DNA of 64,000 nt from Burkholderiales bacterium (GTDB taxonomy: Bacteria > Pseudomonadota > Gammaproteobacteria > Burkholderiales > Burkholderiaceae_C), in assembly GCA_947453625.1 (NCBI GenBank), contig CANGHK010000007.1, positions 1 through 64,000 on the forward strand, read 5' to 3'. Made by a program: the position numbers and the translations under genes. The notes beneath the pieces were generated by a model. That model saw nothing but the letters and a program-made list of their open reading frames with translations, was not told the origin of the DNA and ran no database searches. Below, in pieces: positions 51,983 through 60,112 of this stretch (positions are counted from its first letter, which is position 1; each line of letters opens with the position of its first letter).

Positions 51983-53765
51983 CGGGTTCACTTCCGAGGT
52001 AGGCGGCAATCACATCGGGTTGGCGCAGCACGTCGGCCGCCACGCCGTCGGCGATGCGGCGGCCGAAGTTCAGCACCGTGATGCGCTCGGCCACTTCGGT
52101 GACGAGCGTCATGTCGTGGTCGATGATCAGTATCGTCAAGCCCTTGGCCGCGATGCGCTTGAGCAAGTCCTGCAGGCCGACCTTCTCGCTGGAGTTCAGA
52201 CCGGCGGCGGGTTCGTCGAGCAGCAGCAGGGTCGGATTGCCGGCGAGTGCCCGCGCGATCTCGATCAGCCGCTGGTGGCCGTAGGAGAAGCCGGTGACGA
52301 GCTCTTGCGCGCGCGCCTCCAGCCCGACGAAGGCCAGCGCCGCGCGCGCCCGTTCGACCAGCGCTTCATGGCCCTTGCCGATCTCGTTGCCGGGATGCTC
52401 GGCGCCGATGATCACGTTCTCGAGCGCGGTCATCGAGCGGAACAGGCGGATGTTCTGGAAAGTGCGGCCCAGGCCGGCGGCGGTGCGGGCGTGCGGCGGC
52501 AGCGCCGTCACGTCCTGCCCGCCGAGCAGGATGCGGCCGGCCGTGCCGGTGTAGATGCCCGAGAGCACGTTGAGCGTGGTCGTCTTGCCCGAACCGTTGG
52601 GCCCGATCAGCGCATGCACGCTGCCGCGCCTGACCGAGAACGAGATGTCGTCGACCGCCTTGACGCCGCCGAAATGCTTGGCCAGGCCCTGCACCTCGAG
52701 CGCCATCGGCGCGTCTGCCGTGGCGGCCTGGCCGGGCGGCGCCAGCATCAGGTCGGCCGGCGCGTCGGTGAACGGCGGCGGCGCGAGCCAGCGGCGCACG
52801 CGGTCCTGGACGAAGCCCCAGATGCCGTCGGGCATGTAGCGGATGATCAGCACGATGGACAGGCCGTAGATCGCCAGATAGAGGCCGGGCACGCTCTTGA
52901 GGAAGCGCAGGCTCTCGGGCAGCACGATCAGCAAGCCGGTGCCGATCAAGGCCCCGACCGGCGAGGCCACGCCGCCCAGCAAGGTCATCGTGATCAGGAC
53001 TATCGATTCGGCGAAGCTGAACTGGTCTGGGCTGACATAGGCGAAACCGCCCGCGAACAAGCCTCCACCGATGCCGCCGAGCACGGCCGACAGCGCAAAC
53101 GCAGCGACCTTGACCCTGTAGACATCGACACCGGCTACGCCGGCCGCGAGCTCGTTGTCGCGCACCGCGCGCATCGCGCGGCCCAGCGGGGTCTGGGGCA
53201 GGCGCCAGACCAGGTAGCCGATCAGCGCCATCGCCGCCACGCACAGGCCGAGAAAGGCCTGCGATGACTGGAACAACTCGGGCCGCGTTATCTTGCCCAC
53301 GCCGTCCGGCCCATGCGTGACCGGAATCCAGTTCACCATGATCAGCGTGACGATCTGCTGGAAGCTGATGGTGACCATCGCCAGGTAGTGGCCGCCCAGT
53401 TTGAGCGTCGTCATGCCGAGGAAGCCGCCCATCACCAGCGCGACGGCCGCGCCCATGGCCAGCGCGACCCAGAAGTTCAGGTGCAGGTCGGTGGTGCCCA
53501 GGCCGACCGCGTAGGCACCGAAACCGAAGAACGCGGCCTGCGCCAGGTTGATCTGCCCGCACAGGCCGAGCACGATGGTCAGGCCGAAGACCGCGATGCC
53601 GAAGGTGGCGGTCTGCACCAGGATGTGGACGGTGTAGCCCTGCATGGGCAGCAGCACGACGAGGGCGACCACGGCGGCGGCCAGTGCGGCGAAGGCGATT
53701 GCGCCGTTGCGGCCTCTGGTGTTCTTTGGCGCGGCCTTGGCCGCGGTGTGGAGGGCGGTGTTCAC
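51963..53765 (-). CDS. Fused Liv permease-ATPase (LivM-LivG)
   Basis: 600 residues. About 1-330 is the LivM-type permease (GLCGQINLAQAAFFGFGAYAVG, SPDQFSFAESIVLITMTLLGG); about 355-600 is the LivG ATPase (Walker A GPNGSGKTTTLNVLSG, LGRTFQNIRLF, Walker B LLLLDEPAAGLN, signature FSYGHQRLIEIARAL, with Tyr for Gly). Such fusions are known in proteobacteria. GTG 53765 directly follows the livH stop. Confidence 0.92.
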   Translation of the reverse strand: MNTALHTAAKAAPKNTRGRNGAIAFAALAAAVVALVVLLPMQGYTVHILVQTATFGIAVFGLTIVLGLCGQINLAQAAFFGFGAYAVGLGTTDLHLNFWVALAMGAAVALVMGGFLGMTTLKLGGHYLAMVTISFQQIVTLIMVNWIPVTHGPDGVGKITRPELFQSSQAFLGLCVAAMALIGYLVWRLPQTPLGRAMRAVRDNELAAGVAGVDVYRVKVAAFALSAVLGGIGGGLFAGGFAYVSPDQFSFAESIVLITMTLLGGVASPVGALIGTGLLIVLPESLRFLKSVPGLYLAIYGLSIVLIIRYMPDGIWGFVQDRVRRWLAPPPFTDAPADLMLAPPGQAATADAPMALEVQGLAKHFGGVKAVDDISFSVRRGSVHALIGPNGSGKTTTLNVLSGIYTGTAGRILLGGQDVTALPPHARTAAGLGRTFQNIRLFRSMTALENVIIGAEHPGNEIGKGHEALVERARAALAFVGLEARAQELVTGFSYGHQRLIEIARALAGNPTLLLLDEPAAGLNSSEKVGLQDLLKRIAAKGLTILIIDHDMTLVTEVAERITVLNFGRRIADGVAADVLRQPDVIAAYLGSEPDAPDFA

Positions 53766-54641
53766 CTAGGCTTTCTCCGCCACGCGCTCGCCGAAGATAC
53801 CTTGCGGGCGGAAGATCAGGAAGGCGATCAGCACCAGAAACGCGAAGCCGTCCTTGTAGGGCACCGAGACATAGGCCGCGCCGAAGGTCTCGATCACGCC
53901 GAGCGCGAGCCCGCCGATGATCGCGCCCTTGACGTCACCAAAGCCGCCGATGATGGTCGCGGCGAAGGCCTTCAACGCGATGGTCGCGCCCATCTGTATC
54001 GAGACGAACAGGATGGGTGCGACCAGGATGCCGGCCACGCCGCCGAGCAGCGCCGAGTAGACGAAGGTCAGCATGATCATCGTGGCCACCGGGATGCCCA
54101 GCAGCGCCGCCATCTCCTTGTCCTGCGACGTGGCCTGCAGCTTCTTGCCCAGCATCGTGCGCTCGAAGAACCAGAAGTTGAAGGCCACCAGCACCAGCGT
54201 CACCCCCATGATCAGCAGGTACTGGCTGTCGAGGTAGACCGGCCCGATCTGCAGTCCCGGCGTCTCGAACCAGCCCGACAGCACCTGGGGTTGCGGGCCG
54301 TAGAGCGCCAGCACGGTGTTGGCCAGGAAGATCGACGCACCGATGGTGGCGATGATCACCGGCAGGAAACTGCGGTTGCGCAACGGGTAGTAGACGCCGA
54401 GGTTGAAGATCACGCCCAGCAGCGCCATGCCGCCGAGGGCGGCGAGGAAGGACAGCCAGTACGGCCACTGCAGGTCGACCGCGAAGACGACCATCAGGTA
54501 GGCACCGACCATCGAGAACTCGCCTTGCGCGAAGTTCACGACATTGGTGGCCCGGAAGATCAGGACGAATCCCAGCGCCACCAGCGCATAGACCGACCCT
54601 ATCCCCAAGCCCGTGAAAAGGAGCTGGAGCGCGAGATCCAT
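53766..54641 (-). CDS. livH: Branched-chain amino acid ABC transporter permease LivH
   Basis: 291 residues with about eight helices: LALQLLFTGLGIGSVYALVALGFVLIFRATNVVNFAQGEFSM at the start is the LivH signature (shown here as landmarks), and the EAA-like loop GVAGILVAPILFVSIQMG is present. It partners LivM in the inner membrane. It begins nine bases after the binding-protein stop. Confidence 0.93.
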   Translation of the reverse strand: MDLALQLLFTGLGIGSVYALVALGFVLIFRATNVVNFAQGEFSMVGAYLMVVFAVDLQWPYWLSFLAALGGMALLGVIFNLGVYYPLRNRSFLPVIIATIGASIFLANTVLALYGPQPQVLSGWFETPGLQIGPVYLDSQYLLIMGVTLVLVAFNFWFFERTMLGKKLQATSQDKEMAALLGIPVATMIMLTFVYSALLGGVAGILVAPILFVSIQMGATIALKAFAATIIGGFGDVKGAIIGGLALGVIETFGAAYVSVPYKDGFAFLVLIAFLIFRPQGIFGERVAEKA

Positions 54642-54650
54642 TCGAGCGCT

Positions 54651-55799
54651 TCAGGAGGCCGATTCGACGTGCTTGTCGAAGACGATCGTGCCTTTTTCGT
54701 TACGCACGATGTTGTAGCCGTGCAGGCCATCGCCGTTGGCGTCGAAGTTGTATTCGCCTTCGGCCCCAGCATGTTTGCGGATCGATAGGATGGCCTCGCG
54801 GATCGCCGCCGGGTCGGTCTTGCCGGCCTTCTTGATCGCCATGCAAAGCACCGTGACGGCGTCGTAAGTCCACGAGGCCTGGTTGTCCGGCGCCACCTTG
54901 GCGACCTCGCGGTAGGCCTTGCCAAAGGCCCTGGACGCCTCGCTCGATTCCTCGGCGTAATCGGCGACGCCGAAAGTGCCGTGCAGCGCCGGGCCCGCCA
55001 GCTTCAAGGCCGTGATGTTGACGATGGACGGCGAGCCGACATACGGAATCATCACGCCCAGCTGGCGCAACTGGCGCGCAAAGATGCCGAGGTCGTTCTC
55101 GAAGGTGAAGTAGGAGCCCAGGATGTCGGCGCCCGATTGCTTGATCGCCAGCACGACCGGCGTGAAGTCCTGGCTCTGGTTCGCGTAGCCCTGGTCGAGC
55201 ACGACGGTCGCGCCGTCCTGCCTGGCCAGGCCGGCCGTCAGCGCCTTGCCGCCGGCGGTGCCGAAGGCATCGGTCGAGTGCACGATGGCCCATTTCTTCT
55301 TGCCCAGCGTCTTCACGCCGTATTCGGCGATCACGCTGCCCGAATACAGGTCATTCGGGCGGAAGCGGAAATACCAGGGGTTGCCCATGTGGGTCAGCGC
55401 CGGATCGGTGCCGCCTATCATCACGGGCTTGCCGACCTTGAGCACATCGGGTGCGATCGCGTGCAACTGCGTCGAGCGGATCGATCCCAGGAAGGCGACG
55501 ATGTCGGTCTGCGATGCGAGCTTGGAGAACGCGAGCACGATGCCGGGGTTGGTCGTCTGGTCGTCCTCGACGATCAGTTCGACCTGCTTGCCGAGCACGC
55601 CTCCGGCCTTGTTGACCGCATCGACCGCGATCCGCGCGCCGATCTGCGCATAGCGGCCCGACTCTGCCGCCGGCCCGGTGACCGGCGCGCACATGCCGAT
55701 CTTGATCGTCGCGCCTTGCGCGCCAGCACGGCCCATGAAGGCGGGCAGCGCGAGGCCTGCGGTGAGCCCTGCGGAAAAATAACGACGAGAGAGCGCCAT
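54651..55799 (-). CDS. ABC substrate-binding protein (LivK/branched-chain amino acid or aromatic-acid type)
   Basis: 382 residues. Signal peptide (MALSRRYFSAGLTAGLALPAFMG, Tat-like RRYF) and the periplasmic type I fold (IKIGMCAPVTGPAAESGRYAQIGARIAVDAVN, QVELIVEDDQT, IGGTDPALTHMG). Ligand may be branched-chain amino acid, amide or aromatic acid. ATG 55799 with GGAGA upstream is chosen over an in-frame start at 55826. First gene of the operon. Confidence 0.9.
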   Translation of the reverse strand: MALSRRYFSAGLTAGLALPAFMGRAGAQGATIKIGMCAPVTGPAAESGRYAQIGARIAVDAVNKAGGVLGKQVELIVEDDQTTNPGIVLAFSKLASQTDIVAFLGSIRSTQLHAIAPDVLKVGKPVMIGGTDPALTHMGNPWYFRFRPNDLYSGSVIAEYGVKTLGKKKWAIVHSTDAFGTAGGKALTAGLARQDGATVVLDQGYANQSQDFTPVVLAIKQSGADILGSYFTFENDLGIFARQLRQLGVMIPYVGSPSIVNITALKLAGPALHGTFGVADYAEESSEASRAFGKAYREVAKVAPDNQASWTYDAVTVLCMAIKKAGKTDPAAIREAILSIRKHAGAEGEYNFDANGDGLHGYNIVRNEKGTIVFDKHVESAS

Positions 55800-55944
55800 G
55801 GTTCTGTCTCCGATCTGGTTCTTCAAGCGGTCAATTCAGTGTAGAGGCGAACCCGACGGGTGTGATGACTTCTTGCGTGAGGGTATTCACTGCCTGGTTT
55901 TTCTGCGGTCTCGGCGTAAATCGTCGAGACCGATTCGGCTGGGC

Positions 55945-56052
55945 TCAAGGCAGTTCCGCCAGGCATTGCCGCACCACCTCGGCCAGCGGCGCGGCGGGCA
56001 CGCGGCCCAGCAGCGCGCGCAGCCGGCTGTCGTCCAGCCGGTGCGGCCGCTG
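55945..56052 (-). pseudogene. C-terminal remnant of a minus-strand gene
   Basis: About 35 codons (QRPHRLDDSRLRALLGRVPA...CLAELP, then TGA) have the look of a natural C-terminus, with helix-forming repeats of Leu/Arg and normal codon bias. They resemble the end of an NAD-dependent epimerase/SDR-like protein, but the match is too short to name. No start or upstream homology exists: the frame meets the LysR-like remnant on the other strand at about 56060. Confidence 0.45.
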
Positions 56053-56062
56053 CGACAGCCCG

Positions 56063-56227
56063 TGCGTCAAGCTCGAGGCCGTTCGCCAGGGTCTGGGCAT
56101 AGGCATCGTGATGCCGCGGCTGGCGCGCCGCTCACCCGACCTGGCGCGGGTGTTGCCCGAATTGGCGCTGCCGGTGTGGGACTTTCTTGCGCAGGGTTTG
56201 CGCGACTGGGGCGCGGGCCCGGGCTGA
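56063..56227 (+). pseudogene. C-terminal remnant of a LysR-type regulator
   Basis: About 54 codons: VKLEAVRQGLGIGIVMPRLARR, then ARVLPELALPVWDFLAQGLRDW and a stop. The first part matches the effector-domain G-L-G-I-x-x-x-P stretch of LysR regulators and the second the strand before their C-terminal helix. The helix-turn-helix and most of the protein (usually about 300 residues) are missing. Confidence 0.65.
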
Positions 56228-56269
56228 CCGCGCAGGCCCCGTCCGCGCGGGACTGGCGTATCGCCTCGG

Positions 56270-57421
56270 TTACGGGGTCTCGACCTTCCGCGCCGCCGCT
56301 TCAGCCTGGGCGCCGCCCTGACCACCGCCTTCCACGCCACCCGGGTCCTTGACTGGAGCGGGCAACTGGGGTTGGACCGGCGGCTGGGGTCGGGTGCTGT
56401 CGGGCCGGATGCCTTCGACCAGGCCGCGGATCATCAGCAGCAAGGGCTCCGACGCAAAACCGGTGCCGAACGCCAGCGTGGCCGCCGAGGTCAGCCCCGA
56501 AGGGGTGACGATGTACCAGGTGGCCACCGCGAGGAAAGGTGCCGACACCAGTTGCATGATCTGGAACACCACTTCCTCACGCGCCTCGAATGCTCGCAAG
56601 CCTGGCTCGGCGGCGCTGGGCTGGAAGCTGGGGTGCAGGCGCCGCTGGAACTCCGGGATTCGCCTCGACAAGCTGACCGCCCCGCCGATGAAGGCCATCA
56701 CCAGCACAAAGAAGGGCACCGCCAACCCGCCGATGACCTCGACATGCTGCTGTTGGCCCGCGGCGCCCGATGCCGCTCCAGCCGGGGCCGCGGCGTCCGG
56801 GTCGGTGCGGACGGTGGCCGTGACGCCGCCTATGGCCAGCAACAACGTGTAGCGGAGTTCGCCCGTGTAGGCGACGAGCTTGCCGTCTTTTTCCCGGTAG
56901 TCGGGCCAGGTGCGGGTCTTCTCGGGATCGGCCGGGCAGGTCACGACGGCCGACACATCGCTGAGCCCGCCCATCGCGTTGCTTCGCACACAGCCTCGCA
57001 CCAGTTCCAGCGTTGCCGATCGCTGGCTGCTCGCGCCATCGATGGGCTGCTCGGAAACAAAGGGCAACACCAGCATCGCGAACGAGCCCAGCGTGAACGC
57101 ATAGGCAAACACGAAGATGTCGTTGATGCGCCGCCGCGCGTTGCCGGTGAAACACTGGATGAACCAGCAAGCGGTCAGGATCATCAGCGCGGCCGATGCC
57201 AGGCTGTCGATGCGGCCCAGGGTGGCTGGTACCAGGTTGAACAGGTGCATCTTGGGCAGCATCGCGACCACGAACATCGCCCCCGTGCCCAGTGCCAGCC
57301 GGGGATGCGCCAGGCCGTCGGGCTCGTGCAAAGACCAGCCGCTTTGCGCTGCCGCACTGTCGCCGCCGGTCTCGCCAGCCGCTGCCGTCGCATCGCCCTC
57401 CGTCGTCGAATCCTGCGCCAT
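56270..57421 (-). CDS. Membrane protein of unknown function
   Basis: 383 residues. An acidic/Ala-Gly N-terminus is followed by helices near GTGAMFVVAMLP, SLASAALMILTACWFIQ, FVFAYAFTLGSFAMLVLPFV, GGLAVPFFVLVMAFIGG and LVSAPFLAVATWYIV. A central loop holds two Cys (RGCVRSN, VVTCPADPE) and could form a disulfide outside. The tail is Pro-rich and low complexity. I recognise no family. It stands alone, after the remnant scar and before an SDR gene on the same strand. Confidence 0.7.
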   Translation of the reverse strand: MAQDSTTEGDATAAAGETGGDSAAAQSGWSLHEPDGLAHPRLALGTGAMFVVAMLPKMHLFNLVPATLGRIDSLASAALMILTACWFIQCFTGNARRRINDIFVFAYAFTLGSFAMLVLPFVSEQPIDGASSQRSATLELVRGCVRSNAMGGLSDVSAVVTCPADPEKTRTWPDYREKDGKLVAYTGELRYTLLLAIGGVTATVRTDPDAAAPAGAASGAAGQQQHVEVIGGLAVPFFVLVMAFIGGAVSLSRRIPEFQRRLHPSFQPSAAEPGLRAFEAREEVVFQIMQLVSAPFLAVATWYIVTPSGLTSAATLAFGTGFASEPLLLMIRGLVEGIRPDSTRPQPPVQPQLPAPVKDPGGVEGGGQGGAQAEAAARKVETP

Positions 57422-57634
57422 CTCGTCGCCCTCCGTTGCCGCACCCTGTCACGCTCGGATCATGTCCGCTGCGGCGGCGGCCGGGTGCTGCGGGAATTGC
57501 CGAAACGCAAGGCCATGGCGCGAGCGGTCCGGCGCGTTCCCGGCGGCAGGCGGGCTACAGGAGGCGGGTGCTGTGCCATGCGCCGGACTCAAGAGCTTGC
57601 CCGCAAGCATGCGGGCAGAGCCTTCGTGAGCCAC

Positions 57635-57658
57635 GGGACAGCACGCAGGTGCTGTCCC
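57635..57658. terminator. Perfect 10-bp hairpin downstream of the SDR gene
   Basis: GGGACAGCAC, a GCAG loop and GTGCTGTCCC lie 11 bases past the SDR stop on the minus strand. A second stem (GCCCGC/GCGGGC) is about 20 bases further on. There is no T-tract, but position supports termination. 57422-57668 otherwise shows no gene. Confidence 0.5.
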
Positions 57659-57668
57659 ATGCGCTCAC

Positions 57669-58424
57669 TCAGCGGCCGCCGCCCACGTCAAGGATCGCGC
57701 CGGTGGTGTAGCTGGCCTCGGCCGACAGCAGCCAGACGATCGCCGTGGCGACCTCGTCGGCGCCGCCCGGGCGCTGCATCGGGATCAGCCCGGCGGCAGC
57801 CTGCGGCCGGCCGCGGTCGCCGCTGGTGGCGTGGATGTCGGTGTCGATCAGGCCGGGCCGCACCGCGTTGACACGTATGCCCTCGGCCGCCACCTCCAGC
57901 GCCAGGCCGTGGGTGAAGGTGTCGATCGCGCCCTTGCTCACCGCGTAGTCGATGTACAGGTTGGGCGATCCCAGCCGCGCCGCGACGCTGCCGAGGTTGA
58001 CGATCGCCCCGCCCGCGCCGCCGTGGCGGCGGCTCATCCGGCGCACCGCCTCGCGCGCGCAGAGCAGGCTGCTGCTGATGTTGACCGCCCACATGCGCTG
58101 CCAGCGCGCCATCGTCATCTCGTCCAGCCTGGCTTGCCGGTCGACGATGCCGGCGTTGTTGACCAGGCCTGACAGCCGCCCGAGTTCGCCGTCCACGCGC
58201 TCGAACATCGCCAGCACCGCGGCCTCGTCGGCGACGTCGGCGGCCACGGTGATCGCGCGGCGCCCGGCGGCCCGCACCTCGGACGCCACCGCCTCGGCCG
58301 CGCCGGCGTCGCGGGCGTAGTTGACCGCCACGTCCCAGCCGCGCTGGGCGGCCAGGCGGGCGGTTGCTGCGCCTATGCCGCGGCCGGCGCCGGTGATCAG
58401 CAGGACGGGGGCGGTGGTGCGCAT
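57669..58424 (-). CDS. Short-chain dehydrogenase/reductase
   Basis: 251 residues. TGAGRGIGAATARLA Rossmann motif, NNAGIVD, catalytic Ser in NLGSVAARLG and YAVSK, and the C-terminal GAILDVGGGR. Substrate unknown; an alcohol or 3-oxoacyl substrate is typical. It is divergent from the CYP153-like P450 with about 170 bases between starts, so the two may be co-regulated. Confidence 0.9.
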   Translation of the reverse strand: MRTTAPVLLITGAGRGIGAATARLAAQRGWDVAVNYARDAGAAEAVASEVRAAGRRAITVAADVADEAAVLAMFERVDGELGRLSGLVNNAGIVDRQARLDEMTMARWQRMWAVNISSSLLCAREAVRRMSRRHGGAGGAIVNLGSVAARLGSPNLYIDYAVSKGAIDTFTHGLALEVAAEGIRVNAVRPGLIDTDIHATSGDRGRPQAAAGLIPMQRPGGADEVATAIVWLLSAEASYTTGAILDVGGGR

Positions 58425-58596
58425 GCGGGGGTTCTCCTGGGGCGGCGATGTTCCGCCATTCTGGGCCGCGCGGGGGCCCCGGCCGCGTCGCGCAGGTGTC
58501 GGGTATCCCGGGAGGCGGCGCGGCGCGCCTTGCCGCAAACTGCGCAGCGCGCGGGCCAGGGCTGGTCCTTGCCGGCGCCACCGCAGGAGACCCCCG

Positions 58597-59859
58597 ATGA
58601 CACTTTCCGCCGCATCCCGCCAGGCCCGTGACGACGCCTTCGGCCTGCCAATCGATCAGATCGACGTCAGCAAGCCCAGGCTGTTCCAGGACGACACGAT
58701 CGGCCATTACTTCGAGCGCCTGCGCCGCGATGACCCGGTGCATTGGCAGAGCAACGCCTTCTACGGCCCGTTCTGGTCGGTCACCCGCTACCAGGACATC
58801 GTCGATGTCGACAGCAACCATGCGCTGTACTCGTCGGACTGGACCCAGGGCGGCATCGCGCTGTTCGACGGTCCGCTCGACGAGCGCATGCAGATGTTCA
58901 TCGCGATGGACCCGCCCAAGCACGACGAACAGCGCAAGACCGTGGCGCCCATCGTCGCGCCGGCCAACCTGGCGGCGATGGAGGCCACCATCCGCCAGCG
59001 CACCGCCCGGGTGCTGGACGGCCTGCCGCGCGGTGAACCCTTCAACTGGGTCGAGCGGGTGTCGATCGAGCTGACGACCCAGATGTTGGCCACCCTGTTC
59101 GACTTCCCTTTCGAGGACCGGCACCTGCTGACGCGCTGGTCCGATGTCGCCACCTCGGTGCCGGGCACCGACCATGTCACCGAGTCGCCGGCCGCCCGCC
59201 TGGCCGAACTGGGCCAATGCCTGGCCTACTTCACCCGGCTCTGGAACGAACGCGTCAACGCGCCGCCAGAATCAAGAAAGGGCGACTTGATCTCGATGCT
59301 GGCCCACGCGCCGGCCACGCGCCAGATGTCGCCGCGCGAATTCATGGGCAATCTGCTGCTGCTGATCGTCGGCGGCAACGACACGACGCGCAACTCGATG
59401 ACCGGCGGCGTGCTGGCGCTGCACCAGCATCCCGCCGAATGGGCCAAGCTGCGCGCCAATCCGGCCTTGGTCGACAGCGCGGTGCCCGAGATCATCCGCT
59501 GGCAGACCCCGCTGGCTTACATGCGGCGCACCGCGATGGCCGACACCACGCTGGGCGGCAAGGCGATCAAGCGGGGCGACAAGCTGGCGATGTGGTACCT
59601 GTCGGGCAACCGCGACGAGACCGCGATAGACCAGGCGCACCGCTTCATCGTCGACCGCGTCAGGCCGCGCCAGCACCTGTCCTTCGGCTTCGGCATCCAC
59701 CGCTGCGTCGGCAACCGGCTGGCCGAGCTGCAGCTCAAGATCCTGTGGCAGGAGATCCTGCTGCGCTTTCCGGCGGTCGAGGTGGTGGGCGAGCCGCGGC
59801 GCGTGCTGTCCAACTTCGTCCATGGCTTCACCCATCTGGTGGTGAGGCTGCCGGGTTGA
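58597..59859 (+). CDS. Cytochrome P450, CYP153-like (alkane/fatty-acid terminal hydroxylase type)
   Basis: 420 residues. I-helix LLIVGGNDTTRNSMTGGVLALHQ, ExxR in EIIRW, and heme loop FGFGIHRCVGNRLAELQL with the proximal Cys. These, with YGPFWSVTRYQDI and WQTPLAYMRRTA, match the CYP153 group of soluble bacterial P450s that hydroxylate n-alkanes or fatty acids at the terminus. Electrons come from a ferredoxin and reductase, neither of which is adjacent here, so the partners lie elsewhere. Substrate is inferred from family only. Confidence 0.87.
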   Translation: MTLSAASRQARDDAFGLPIDQIDVSKPRLFQDDTIGHYFERLRRDDPVHWQSNAFYGPFWSVTRYQDIVDVDSNHALYSSDWTQGGIALFDGPLDERMQMFIAMDPPKHDEQRKTVAPIVAPANLAAMEATIRQRTARVLDGLPRGEPFNWVERVSIELTTQMLATLFDFPFEDRHLLTRWSDVATSVPGTDHVTESPAARLAELGQCLAYFTRLWNERVNAPPESRKGDLISMLAHAPATRQMSPREFMGNLLLLIVGGNDTTRNSMTGGVLALHQHPAEWAKLRANPALVDSAVPEIIRWQTPLAYMRRTAMADTTLGGKAIKRGDKLAMWYLSGNRDETAIDQAHRFIVDRVRPRQHLSFGFGIHRCVGNRLAELQLKILWQEILLRFPAVEVVGEPRRVLSNFVHGFTHLVVRLPG

Positions 59860-59900
59860 GCGACGGCCGCCATCGCGGACGGGATACCCCGGCGGCGTCT

Positions 59901-60030
59901 GAAACAGTAAAAAGTAAAAAAATGGTCAAAGAAAAATTGTTGATGTATTGAAGTAATCCGAACTCGGTGCGTGGTTTTTATGGATTTAATATAAAAAATT
60001 ATCTAAAGTAAGATTAACTCTTCAAAACCG
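59901..60030. other. AT-rich island between the P450 and a histidine kinase
   Basis: About 130 bases are roughly three-quarters A/T, in sharp contrast to the GC-rich flanks. Several -10-like hexamers (TATAAA, TAAGAT) occur. I see no gene here and no repeat that would name a mobile element. Confidence 0.65.
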
Positions 60031-60112
60031 CTTCAAGCGCCGGATTGCCGCCGATGCCGACTCCTTGCCCACCCCGATCTCCCTTGGCGCGCCTCGCCGG
60101 TGGCGACGGCCC

